A stretch of DNA of 64,000 nt from Bacteroidota bacterium. Its GTDB lineage: Bacteria > Bacteroidota > Bacteroidia > NS11-12g > UBA9320. Where the stretch lies: contig NVWV01000005.1 in NCBI GenBank assembly GCA_002746305.1, forward strand, positions 1-64,000, written 5' to 3'. Both the position numbers and the translations under genes were made by a program. The notes under the pieces are model-generated. The model was not told the DNA's origin, made no database searches, and was given only the letters and a program-made list of their open reading frames with translations. Numbering within the stretch: position 1 is the stretch's first letter; each line of letters begins with the position of its first letter. Below are positions 18,701 to 27,816 of this stretch, piece after piece.

Positions 18701-21388
18701 ATCTGGGCTATAAGCTATAACACGCGTACTCTTTATAGGCCTTTCACTCAACTCTTTGTATGGATAAAATCCTGACAAGGTTCCGGAATTGTTTCCGTAT
18801 TTTTCTAACTTCTTAGTCATGTTCTTTACACTAAGTGGTGTCATCAGAATTTCATTATCCGTAATTGTATATTGATGATATGGATTCGTCTTAATACTAA
18901 ATGATTTGCCATTGGATAGTTTGATATCTATCTGAGTACCTGCGATAACAGGACCCATTGTTATAAACGAAGGTCGATTGCTATATCTATTATGAGAACG
19001 GATGCTTTTTGAAAACCCGCCAAGGTGCTGAATTAATGCATTGTGCTTGCTGTTATTTTGAAAAACTACTAAATTCTGAGTCGCATCCTTTTTTTCCCAC
19101 TTTGTTAGTTTCTTCCTGAGTTTTCTATTCTCTGGTACCACACCATCTATATTGAACGAAATGACGACTTTATAATCCTGTTGTATTTCTACATCTTTTA
19201 AAAAGTATGTTTTGTTGTATGTCCTCAACTCAATATCATGCTTACCTACCGGAAGAAGCATTGATTTAGCACTGCTGTATGACAGTTCATACTTTAAAAG
19301 GCCATCAACCTTCACTTGATAGATTCTCAATGATTTACCATCCTTATCTGTGATACTAGCCCATACTTGACCATACTTAATATCGTCCAAGTTTGAATGA
19401 TACTGAGAATCCAGAGGAATATATGTAAAATACACATCGTCTACAGGATAGAAAATATTGCAATACTGTTCAAGGTTAATTGTATTATGACTAACATCTC
19501 GCTTACTAATATTTGAACGAATATTCGGTGTTATTACCTCATTTGGACCGTCTTGTATTTGCAATCTATAGTTAATTGCTCTTTGAGGAACTATGGTACT
19601 TTGTCTTCCATCCATTTGACTCGAAACACTGCTACCCATAATTATAGCATTTTTTATTGGTTTGCCAGACGCATCCTTTACCTCAAACTCTATTTCTATT
19701 TCATCTCCAGGTTGAGCTGTTTTTTTATGATTAACCTTAAATTCTATTTTATTTTCTGTTGGAGTATAGTATATCATTTTGGATACTACGGTTCCGTTTA
19801 ACATGAAATGATATCTAAGCCAATATCCTGACTTTGGAAAATGTTCGATCTGTATAGTATCCGTGTATTTACCTCTTTTTACAATTTTTTCATCTTTATA
19901 AAGCTGATAATCTACCTCCTGTTCACTGTAAATGTCCAAGTAAAATTTTAATACTTTATCCATGACAAATACCCCCCCAAGAATGGGTCGTGGTTTCTCT
20001 AAAAACGTAGTTGCTTCTTTAGTATAAACTGAAGTATATCTCCTTTCAGTAGACACTTTCGACCTATAGGGAAGTTCTATTTTTTCATTAAAGGGAACAT
20101 CTCCTATAAAATACTCTAGCGTTGCTGTCCCTCGCCTGTCATGGTCTTTATAATGTACTCGCAACACTGAATCAAGCTCCATGAACAGCTCCTTATCTTT
20201 TTGTAAACTAAGTGATTCTGATTCGTTAAACACTTCTCCATTTGGCGTATTTATTTTTACTTTAAATAGAATACTCCCCTCTGCTTGATGTTTAAATGTA
20301 TCAAGGAATACCACCTTAAGCGGTTTGTTATTGTCAATGGTTACTTTCTTATACCATAAAGTATCATTGATGTGTAAATATTGACTATCTATCATGGTAA
20401 AGTGAGGTTTTGCTATAATAGAAACCTCACTTCCAACTCTTGCAAATCCGTTGTTATCAGTTACACTAATATGTAATAACACACTATCTTTTTGACGATC
20501 CTTTATGCTAAACTCAACGTTTGTTTTGTCTAATTCATAGTCTTTAACAAGAAAAGAAAGATATTCTCTTTGATTACCTGAGATATAACTCAACTGATAC
20601 CTTTTGTCCAATAAGAATGTGTCGGGTATTACGAATTCAAAAATGTAGACTCCTTCCTGAGATTCAACCATTTTACTATGCAAGGGTTTCTCATTATAAT
20701 AATAGCTTCCTTGTTCTATTATTACTTCAAGCGGTTTAGTGACTGTCTTTTTACCCTTCCAAACCACAATACTTGCTCTTATGGTGTCGCCATGACGATA
20801 TTGACTTTGAGAGAGCATGGCCATAGAGGCGTACTTTTGCTTTCCGTTTTTTATCTTAAAAAAAGGGATGTCTCCCATATATCCTAAATTATGTAACCCT
20901 ATTTCCCCATTTACATCTACCAACACTCGAAGTGAATGGTTCTTTTTTACTTTACTGATTTTATAAATTCCATTGGCGATTTCTACCTTATTTTTAGAAT
21001 TTAGACTCTTAATCCTCGCATTATTTACCAGTCTACCTAGAGAATCTCTTATGGATAGGTAGAAGTCCTTGTCAATGTTGTAATAGGATAGATTATAACT
21101 GTTTTTACAATAAATAGAAGTGCTAAGCTTATGCCCAATCTCTTGATATATCATGTACGACCCATTGCCTAGCTGTGCTTTTAGAATATCCAACGTATCT
21201 CCCTTTAACACATAATTATCCAACCATTGTGGTGGTAGCTTTTTATTTGAGTTTGAGGCATACTCAAGTTGCTCCAGACTAAGTGATACGACATAAAATT
21301 TATATGGAGTTAGTATGGTATTCTCCTGAGCAATTGAAGAATATGCCAAGACCAATAGGAATAAGACCCACAAGTGTTTCATTTTCAT
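15728..21388 (-). CDS. Giant alpha-2-macroglobulin family protein with TonB-plug-like insert
   Basis: An 1886-residue exported protein (signal peptide WVLFLLVLAYSSIA). The N-terminal half has macroglobulin (MG) beta domains (e.g. HGDTIRASIVVWKGK, FEVKDASGKPIKNAI). Residues ~1130-1200 resemble a TonB-receptor plug (FYIERGINFLA, ATAYYVDGVSVLNSSLINLP). The A2M region follows (FWIPYVKTDENGKATFKTHLPDDIATWESRF, about 1272-1306). The thioester motif C1478-N-E-Q1481 is intact, followed by an alpha-helical toroid-like domain and a C-terminal receptor-type beta domain. Family members trap or tether proteases in the envelope. A partner penicillin-binding protein 1C gene is absent. A TATATTTA box (21393-21400, one mismatch) sits 4 nt before the start codon. 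Confidence 0.9.
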   Translation of the reverse strand: MKMKHLWVLFLLVLAYSSIAQENTILTPYKFYVVSLSLEQLEYASNSNKKLPPQWLDNYVLKGDTLDILKAQLGNGSYMIYQEIGHKLSTSIYCKNSYNLSYYNIDKDFYLSIRDSLGRLVNNARIKSLNSKNKVEIANGIYKISKVKKNHSLRVLVDVNGEIGLHNLGYMGDIPFFKIKNGKQKYASMAMLSQSQYRHGDTIRASIVVWKGKKTVTKPLEVIIEQGSYYYNEKPLHSKMVESQEGVYIFEFVIPDTFLLDKRYQLSYISGNQREYLSFLVKDYELDKTNVEFSIKDRQKDSVLLHISVTDNNGFARVGSEVSIIAKPHFTMIDSQYLHINDTLWYKKVTIDNNKPLKVVFLDTFKHQAEGSILFKVKINTPNGEVFNESESLSLQKDKELFMELDSVLRVHYKDHDRRGTATLEYFIGDVPFNEKIELPYRSKVSTERRYTSVYTKEATTFLEKPRPILGGVFVMDKVLKFYLDIYSEQEVDYQLYKDEKIVKRGKYTDTIQIEHFPKSGYWLRYHFMLNGTVVSKMIYYTPTENKIEFKVNHKKTAQPGDEIEIEFEVKDASGKPIKNAIIMGSSVSSQMDGRQSTIVPQRAINYRLQIQDGPNEVITPNIRSNISKRDVSHNTINLEQYCNIFYPVDDVYFTYIPLDSQYHSNLDDIKYGQVWASITDKDGKSLRIYQVKVDGLLKYELSYSSAKSMLLPVGKHDIELRTYNKTYFLKDVEIQQDYKVVISFNIDGVVPENRKLRKKLTKWEKKDATQNLVVFQNNSKHNALIQHLGGFSKSIRSHNRYSNRPSFITMGPVIAGTQIDIKLSNGKSFSIKTNPYHQYTITDNEILMTPLSVKNMTKKLEKYGNNSGTLSGFYPYKELSERPIKSTRVIAYSPDKSSGDLKTNLFVFTSNYKYYHHIVFENTKTGDTFMRSSSSGYKVPPSIYNLYFQHRDSFQMMSNVLIPKTGRTYLRIDMTELLPLVDTQKVFNKFSTELLFKKQIKGKTGVVLQLKTKLGYPVSWASVFVKEIGKKNTLYTVNNLGLVFIPMKETKSLNCLVVFECRDTSKFIINYEKEMGFLWKSIVLKCEKDENYQTALSLSSIEVELKYTNKEFFRKRYSRYRYTASSRWENNNWTDADRFYIERGINFLASENNSVYGTSFLGSRTDATAYYVDGVSVLNSSLINLPVRSLNSIASISYQYSSRKSRPLSYDDASDFNAFRGTLNRYDSDGVSDFYDELYDYSFYDMDEEEPGGFFDYTESKPKLKIRENFSDLGFWIPYVKTDENGKATFKTHLPDDIATWESRFIITDIKRRSDSKTTSLKSYKSVMAQLHTPRFLVAGDSTVIQGELNNTLLDSIKLYSSFKLNNTQLEADTSRIGSNHFVKQGFQLDSNYSEEELEIEFSTTDQKIYTDGERRSIPVFPKGILVKKGSLYEIEPNSEREFDMDTGDSNYLIMVTSPRDLLLHQLNTVIDYEYNCNEQIASKLRAALILIKDKKNTKADVKRYDKLIKSYFSTLSKNQINGYWGWWPNSRANIWMTCYIAEALNEAQKSGYDVSSTLKITYGYLISEYDAAKKGVRADNIIRCLLKIGFDVPKEDLYIALKNSKRIEDQITVAQLGYDLQIHSSFKKLDSLKRTDILGNTFWGVDTFGFGSQSLKNTCEAYSLLKKHNPELANKTRKYLWNKVYANQSLNTYEKVWIAEALYSDEDTINEVKKCLLLTNTKSIGLTNHEKTKVVEDNITLKNPNSSVAYAIFLTEKWNTNPMTADSIFSVTTDYHEAVKKGEPIEVTITLSSDKELGYVQLQVPIPAGCSYYGSQSILNATHTEFYKNKVVIYAEQVKKGESTFTFKLLPKYAGEYIINATTAELMYFPIYNGNNTNKKIEIK

Positions 21389-21524
21389 ACCATAAATATA
21401 TTGTTATTCCGTGACAATACAGATAATTAGCATTTATCAAATTTACCAATGAATCATTCAAGTTTAAATGAATGCAACTTTTTATGAGTTTCAAGTATCT
21501 TGCATATACCTTAGACAGCCCAAT

Positions 21525-24500
21525 ATGAAAAAAATTATACTAACCATTCTTACACTTTCACTTTTTTCAATTCACTCATACGGTGGTCATGTGCTGGGTT
21601 CCGAAATCACCTACAAGAAAGTAGACAGTTTGAAGTACATAGTCACTGTTACTAAGTATAGGTTATGTGCTGGTACTTCTATGGGGGGATCACAGGATTT
21701 GTTGGTGTCATGCACCTCAAGTGGATCTTCAAGTATAAAGACACTATCAAGAGTTGCAATTCAGGAAGTGAAACTTCATTGTACTTCGAATGGTTCGGAA
21801 TGTTCTCCTGAGAATACACGAATAAATGGCTCTGAAGGTGTAGAGAGACATATCTTTAGAGACACCATTGATTTTTCAAGCTCCCCTTTCAGTACATACG
21901 AGAATTGTTCTGGAAATATTCGATTTGCTATAACAGAATGTTGTCGTGGTTCAAACATTAATACAGGAGGGGCAAACTCACGCCATTATAATTATGCAGA
22001 GCTCAATTTATCAATGGGGAATAATTCCGTAGATTTAACCTCAGACCCAAAACTTTTACAGGCATGTAGCCAACCGGTTTTTTATAATTTAGGGGCCAAA
22101 GACGCCATAGAACACGATAGTGTTTCCTATTCTTTTGAGTATCCTTTGACTGCGGCCGCTTCTGTCATTTTGTACTCCGGCACCAACTATGCATACGATC
22201 ACCCTTTTGAAGTTTACTATCCGGGCTCACTTGCACCGCCGTATTGCAATGCAAATGCAAGTACTCCAATTGGTATATGTTTAGATGCTGCTACTGGGGA
22301 CTTAACATATACTCCAACGAACTGTAACGAAGTAACCTCCTGGGTTCTCCAAGTTACAGAATGGCGTAAAGATACTTCTGGAACCTACCAAATTGTAGGT
22401 AAAACAAGGAGGGATGTGATAACAGCAACCAGTAGTCTTGGTCCTAATAATACTCCTACAATCAATGGTCCCTATAGTTACAACATATGTGAAGACAATC
22501 AACTGTGTTTTAATATAACAACAGGAGACGCCTCTGTTACCGTATCCAGCACTACGATATCTGATACATTATTGATGTCTTGGAATGAGGGTATTCCAGA
22601 TGCTAGTTTTACCCTTGTGGACTCAACTGCCCGACTTAAAACAGGAAGGTTTTGCTGGACTCCTCCATCTGGCTCAGCTAATAGCATTCCTTACACCTTT
22701 ACGGTAGAGGTTAATGATAACCACTGTGATATAAGTAGCAAAACTTATCGAACATTTAGTGTTCAAGTGAAACAGAATGCTGAAACTACGGTCAATGTTA
22801 CTGATTTAAATTGTGGATGGTATACTATATCTAGTCAGATTGACTCGAGTAATTTCGTAGGGAATCCCGGATATCTATGGACGATTCTGGATAGCAACTC
22901 CAACACAATTTCCGATAACAGCATTGCCTATTTCCAATCGACCGGTGTCGCTGTTTCTACGCTTTCAACCGATAGCCTAAAAGTACAAAGAGCGGGTAAA
23001 TATATTATACAACATACCATTCGCAACACTCCTCTAAACTGTTCTCAAACATACTATGATACTATAAATCTAGGAACTTTAGCAACTACACTTATTGAAT
23101 TCCCAAAGGATACTATAATTTGCTCTGGCACGGACTTCACTCTTAACACAACAACAACAAATGCTTCCAGCACCTTGCATTACCAGTGGTACGCAAATGG
23201 AGCCCTTCTTACAGATGACACTGCTACATCTTTATCCATAACAAATTTCAATTCGGATACTGCTATTGGCTATAAAGTTATAATAACGGATGCAAATGGA
23301 TGTACCAACTCAGACCAGATTATTGCTTCTCCAAATACCCCTTACCAAGACACGTTAGTCTCTTCAATAGAAGCTTGTCAAGGAGTTTCTATATTCTTTA
23401 GTTTGGATTCTTCTTTGCAAAATATACTCTGGAGCAACGGTGAGACAACATTTAATTTGGAAATCACCCAATCGATAAATCTTGGAGTTCAATATATCGA
23501 TAGCTTTGGTTGTGCCTTTTCTGACAACTCTATAGTAGACATAAAAGAACTTCCACAGCCTAACTTAATAGATAGCGTATATTGTGGTAGTAGTGCAAGT
23601 ATTTCCCCTGGAAACTTTGCAGTCTATAATTGGAGTACCGGTAGTTCGGCTTCGGACATTACAATAAATACGACAGGTACTTATTGGGTTCATGTGGCAG
23701 ACAGTAACGGCTGTCAAAATAGAGATACGGCAAGCTTCCAATTCTTAAATAAACTCGATGTAAATCTGGGTTCAGATACCACTCACTGTGGTCCATTGAT
23801 GCTAAGTACAAGTGCTATTGGAACTTATAACTGGAGTACCGGTAGCACTACCTCTTCAACTCTAATTACTCAAACGGGTAGCTACTCTCTCAATGTCTCA
23901 GATGGGACAGGGTGTTATTCTAGTGACGATATTAACGTAGTTATTAATAGTCTGCCCCAACAAACATGGGCAGATACAATAGAATACTGCTCCAATAGTC
24001 TAGTTACAGTAACTAGTGACTCATTCTCGTCTTATCGCTGGAATACTGGAGCTACAACCCGAAGTATTCAAGTAGGCAACGGTCCGTATTCAATAACTTT
24101 TACAGGCGATAACAATTGTGAAAATAAAGATACAATCTATGTGAAGCTGAATGCCATTCCGGAATTCAGCTTAGGAGCTGACACAACACTTTGTGGTACG
24201 ACTCTTACACTCTCAGCTTCTGGGGGTACTAGCTACATTTGGAACACTGGAAGTACGGCAAGTTTCACAAATGCCAATTCTTCTGGCACGTACTGGTTAC
24301 AGCGTACCGATCAAAACAATTGTAGTTATACTGATTCTCTTGAGGTTGTGCTGTTAACCAATCCGAATACTCCAACTCTTACTCGGGCCAATAATATCAT
24401 AACCTCTAACCAAACAGGTACTCACATTTGGTACAAAGATGGAGCCCCAATTTCAGGGTTTACTCAGAATACGCTTACTATCAACAGTATAGGGACATAC

Positions 24501-24830
24501 ACCGCGGTGTTCATTGACAGTAATGGCTGTTCTTCGGACTTATCCAATACCGTACAAAAAACAGTGGGAATATCAGACCTTGATTCTGATCAAATATCCA
24601 TCTATCCAAACCCATCCAATGGCTCAGCTACGGTGCAATTACATGGTTTGAATATCCGCAATGTTAAGAGCATAAAACTATACAATAGTCAAGGTAAACT
24701 CTTGAATACAACTGTAAAAATTAACGGTGAGCAAATTGACTTGAAGTGGTCTTCGAATAGCGAAATACTCTTCTTGGAATTGGAAACTGAGTCTTCTGTT
24801 TATAGAAAGAAAATTGTAAATGTTCGATGA
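21525..24830 (+). CDS. Large T9SS-secreted adhesin-like protein, copy 1
   Basis: A 1101-residue surface protein. The start is ATG 21525 (MKKIILTILTLSLFSIHSYG signal peptide); an upstream in-frame ATG at 21468 adds 19 residues that spoil the signal. The N-terminal domain begins GHVLGSEITYKKVDSLKYI and is shared with the two following genes. The middle has a cadherin/PKD-like region (YTFTVEVNDNHC) and several ~85-residue Ig-like repeats carrying YNWSTGS-type cores and D-S-N-G-C ends. The C-terminus is a type A sorting domain (ISIYPNPSNGSATVQL ... VYRKKIVNVR). Such proteins are exported by T9SS and anchored or released at the cell surface. The stop overlaps the next start (ATGA). The ligand is unknown. 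Confidence 0.87.
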   Translation: MKKIILTILTLSLFSIHSYGGHVLGSEITYKKVDSLKYIVTVTKYRLCAGTSMGGSQDLLVSCTSSGSSSIKTLSRVAIQEVKLHCTSNGSECSPENTRINGSEGVERHIFRDTIDFSSSPFSTYENCSGNIRFAITECCRGSNINTGGANSRHYNYAELNLSMGNNSVDLTSDPKLLQACSQPVFYNLGAKDAIEHDSVSYSFEYPLTAAASVILYSGTNYAYDHPFEVYYPGSLAPPYCNANASTPIGICLDAATGDLTYTPTNCNEVTSWVLQVTEWRKDTSGTYQIVGKTRRDVITATSSLGPNNTPTINGPYSYNICEDNQLCFNITTGDASVTVSSTTISDTLLMSWNEGIPDASFTLVDSTARLKTGRFCWTPPSGSANSIPYTFTVEVNDNHCDISSKTYRTFSVQVKQNAETTVNVTDLNCGWYTISSQIDSSNFVGNPGYLWTILDSNSNTISDNSIAYFQSTGVAVSTLSTDSLKVQRAGKYIIQHTIRNTPLNCSQTYYDTINLGTLATTLIEFPKDTIICSGTDFTLNTTTTNASSTLHYQWYANGALLTDDTATSLSITNFNSDTAIGYKVIITDANGCTNSDQIIASPNTPYQDTLVSSIEACQGVSIFFSLDSSLQNILWSNGETTFNLEITQSINLGVQYIDSFGCAFSDNSIVDIKELPQPNLIDSVYCGSSASISPGNFAVYNWSTGSSASDITINTTGTYWVHVADSNGCQNRDTASFQFLNKLDVNLGSDTTHCGPLMLSTSAIGTYNWSTGSTTSSTLITQTGSYSLNVSDGTGCYSSDDINVVINSLPQQTWADTIEYCSNSLVTVTSDSFSSYRWNTGATTRSIQVGNGPYSITFTGDNNCENKDTIYVKLNAIPEFSLGADTTLCGTTLTLSASGGTSYIWNTGSTASFTNANSSGTYWLQRTDQNNCSYTDSLEVVLLTNPNTPTLTRANNIITSNQTGTHIWYKDGAPISGFTQNTLTINSIGTYTAVFIDSNGCSSDLSNTVQKTVGISDLDSDQISIYPNPSNGSATVQLHGLNIRNVKSIKLYNSQGKLLNTTVKINGEQIDLKWSSNSEILFLELETESSVYRKKIVNVR
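24739..24786 (+). repeat. 48-nt direct repeat, copy 1 (sorting-domain end)
   Basis: Identical over 48 nt to 27603-27650. It encodes the strand around LKWSSNSEILFLELE near the end of the type A sorting domain. Most of the rest of the two genes is far more diverged. Confidence 0.85.
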
Positions 24831-27694
24831 GAAAGATATTCTTGCTTTTAGGCACAGTAGCACTTTTACTGCTTAACACGAAGAATGTTCAAGCCGGCCA
24901 TTCAGTAGGTCTTGATATTTCTTACAGACATATTGATTCCCTAAAGTATGAAATTCTCATTTCATACTATGGTCAATGTGCGGCTTACCACCCCAATGTT
25001 AAACTGGGTTGTGGGACTACATCTTTATCCGAAATTTCTACCTTCCAAAAATCTGAAGAGATTATTTCTGTTTGTTCAGCTATTAATCGCAGTTGTTCCA
25101 GTTCTGGGGGCATAACCGAAAAATTCTTCGTACACTATTTTACGGTAGAAATAGATTTTGCATCTTCAAAATATGCTGCATTTGCGAACTGTGATAGTTT
25201 TCTGGTTTCCGCTCAATATACGGTAACAAGACCTGTGGTTACTACCATGATGTCATCCTCTTTATATGTACATGTCAAATTTAAACATAAACCTTCTTCT
25301 GTTAATAGTGCCCCAATTTTTAACACAATCAACAAAAGTAAATTTCCATGTAACAAACCGTTAACTTTAGATTTTAGTGCCTCTGATACTACGGACAATG
25401 ACTCTATTTCTTATGCTTGGGCTCCTAGTTTGCACAACGGAAATGCCTCTGTTACATACAATTCTGGTTTTTCCTACAATCATCCATTTACACCTTATTA
25501 TACTGCAGGAACTTCTGCCCCCTTTAGCAGTCCTACTTCTGATCCACCTATCGGAATACATTTAAATCCAACCACGGGTATTGCAACATTTACACCTTCC
25601 AATTGCACCGAAAGTGGATTTGCTGTGGTTGAAGTAACTGAATGGCGAAAAGATACCAATAATGTATATCAAAGACTCAGTGTAATTCAAAGGGATATTT
25701 ACGTTCAAATATTAAGTGTCAATAACAATGACCCTCAAATTTCAGGTAATACGCACCATTCTGTTTGCTTTGGAGATTCCATTACCCTTGAAATACAATC
25801 GTCTGATGAACTAATAAATGCTCCTAATCCAAACCCTCCAGATTCTGTTTTACTTTCTTGGGATCAAAACATTTCGGGTTCAGGCTTTACAATTATAGAT
25901 TCAAGTGCAAGGCTTCAAGAGGGTGTTTTTACGTGGAAACCTGATAGTACTGTTTTGCTCAATACACCCTACTTTTTCACTGTAAAAGCACAAGATAATC
26001 ACTGTCCCATAAATGGTTTTTCAAGCAAAACATTTTCCATTACAGTGAGAGACTCTGTTGTAACAAGTATCCGAAAAAAACAGCTATCCTGCAATAAGGT
26101 AGAATACGACAATGCACTTGACTATGCTTGTATGAATGGCTTTCCCATTTACCAATGGGAAATTTTTGATACTTCAAATACACTTATTAATTCATCCAAG
26201 GCACATTTTGAAAACAATGGATTAAATACAACCAATTTCCCTAGTCCAAGGATTACAGTAGTTGAAAAAGGAACGTACATCATTAAATACAAACTCTTAA
26301 GTAGCACTGGAGATTATGAATATACCTACTACGATACTTTATACATGGAAGGCTTACTTCAAGTGCGATTTGATGTAGATGAAGCAATAGCTTGTATTGG
26401 TATTCCTCTTGAGGTAAAACCAGCTATCTATAATTCAGATTCAACGACTACATTTACTTGGCAAGGGAACGGCAATAGTTTAAGTCAGGACTCTAATTCA
26501 TTTTATGTCACTTATAGTTCTGTGGGTTTAGACACCTTCTTTAGCTTTGTGGCTACCAACCAACAAGGTTGTCTGTCTTATGATACATTAAGAGTACAAA
26601 GTTTTAACAATGTTCCGGCACCTCTTAATGAAGAATATGATTTTTGTATGGGGGACTCTGCTCTACTTTCAATTCCTAACCACTACCATTCAGTGCTTTG
26701 GAATACATTAGATTCCACACATGATATTTACGCAAATTTGGAAGGTCACTTCACCGTATCATACAAGGACACTTTTGGTTGTCAGTATGAAGACTCTTTA
26801 TTTGTCAAACAGTTAAACCTTCCATCTTCCAAGATTGGCGATACTGTCGCTTGCGGAACTGTTGCTACTTTAACTATTGATTCTTTCCCATTTATAAAAT
26901 GGAATACTGATGAAAGAAGTCAAACCATAGTTGCTACTTCTTCTGGAGAATATTCGGTATTCATGATTGATAGCAACCAATGCGAAAATCGCGACACCTT
27001 TAATCTTTCATTCTTACCCTTTAATGCACCTTATTTGGGTGCAGATACTGCTGTTTGTGATAAAACATTCAATCTAACACCTGGGGTGTACGACAATTAT
27101 GTATGGAGTACTACAGATGAGACATCTTCGCTTAGTGTCACTACATCTGGAGAATACTTCGTTCGGGTAGAAAACAGCAATGGCTGTTTCGGATATGATA
27201 CCATTTACCTAGATTTTTTAGTCAATACCAAGGTGCCAAGAATCTCTAAATCTGGCAGTACGCTATCGTCCAATAGGCCAGGTAAACATAAGTGGTTCAG
27301 AAACAGCTTTGTTGTTTTTGGTGAAATATCTAATTCTATTACAATTGACAAGGTTGGAGAATATACAGCAGTAACTATTGATGAAAACGGATGTGAATCT
27401 GATTTGTCAAATACAATTTCCAAGACTTTGAAAACCTCAGAAATTGATTCTGATCAAATATCCATTTATCCGAACCCTTCCAATGGTTCGGCTACTATAC
27501 AAATACAAGGTTTAAGCGGTACCTATATTAAGAGTATAAAACTGTATGATAGTCAGGGGAAACTCTTGAATACAACTGTAAAAATCAAGGGTGAGCAAAT
27601 TTACTTGAAGTGGTCTTCGAATAGCGAAATACTCTTCTTGGAATTGGAAATGGAGTCCTCTGTTTATAGAAAGAAAATTATAAATATAGAGTAG
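24827..27694 (+). CDS. Large T9SS-secreted adhesin-like protein, copy 2
   Basis: A 955-residue paralog of the preceding protein, coupled to it by a 4-nt overlap. It has a signal peptide (KIFLLLGTVALLLLNTKNVQA), an N-terminal domain GHSVGLDISYRHIDSLKYEI, a cadherin-like stretch (YFFTVKAQDNHC), a run of Ig-like repeats with W-N-T/W-S-T cores and S-N-x-C-x-x-x-D-T ends, and a type A sorting domain (ISIYPNPSNGSATIQIQGL). The last ~80 codons are nearly identical to copy 1 at nucleotide level, while the remainder is much less similar. Secreted by T9SS (inference from the domain). No catalytic residues are recognisable; a structural or adhesive role is likely. Confidence 0.86.
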   Translation: MRKIFLLLGTVALLLLNTKNVQAGHSVGLDISYRHIDSLKYEILISYYGQCAAYHPNVKLGCGTTSLSEISTFQKSEEIISVCSAINRSCSSSGGITEKFFVHYFTVEIDFASSKYAAFANCDSFLVSAQYTVTRPVVTTMMSSSLYVHVKFKHKPSSVNSAPIFNTINKSKFPCNKPLTLDFSASDTTDNDSISYAWAPSLHNGNASVTYNSGFSYNHPFTPYYTAGTSAPFSSPTSDPPIGIHLNPTTGIATFTPSNCTESGFAVVEVTEWRKDTNNVYQRLSVIQRDIYVQILSVNNNDPQISGNTHHSVCFGDSITLEIQSSDELINAPNPNPPDSVLLSWDQNISGSGFTIIDSSARLQEGVFTWKPDSTVLLNTPYFFTVKAQDNHCPINGFSSKTFSITVRDSVVTSIRKKQLSCNKVEYDNALDYACMNGFPIYQWEIFDTSNTLINSSKAHFENNGLNTTNFPSPRITVVEKGTYIIKYKLLSSTGDYEYTYYDTLYMEGLLQVRFDVDEAIACIGIPLEVKPAIYNSDSTTTFTWQGNGNSLSQDSNSFYVTYSSVGLDTFFSFVATNQQGCLSYDTLRVQSFNNVPAPLNEEYDFCMGDSALLSIPNHYHSVLWNTLDSTHDIYANLEGHFTVSYKDTFGCQYEDSLFVKQLNLPSSKIGDTVACGTVATLTIDSFPFIKWNTDERSQTIVATSSGEYSVFMIDSNQCENRDTFNLSFLPFNAPYLGADTAVCDKTFNLTPGVYDNYVWSTTDETSSLSVTTSGEYFVRVENSNGCFGYDTIYLDFLVNTKVPRISKSGSTLSSNRPGKHKWFRNSFVVFGEISNSITIDKVGEYTAVTIDENGCESDLSNTISKTLKTSEIDSDQISIYPNPSNGSATIQIQGLSGTYIKSIKLYDSQGKLLNTTVKIKGEQIYLKWSSNSEILFLELEMESSVYRKKIINIE
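27603..27650 (+). repeat. 48-nt direct repeat, copy 2 (sorting-domain end)
   Basis: Identical to 24739-24786; together with flanking high similarity it marks the homogenised 3' ends of two paralogous genes. Confidence 0.85.
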
Positions 27695-27816
27695 GGATAA
27701 GGATCTCCACCAGCTTTGTGATTCAATGATTTAGTATCACTCCTTCGTCATATTACTATAATAAAACGTCATTTATTTGCTAAAAGGTCTAGTGCTTCTT
27801 TAAATTGAGGACTCAT

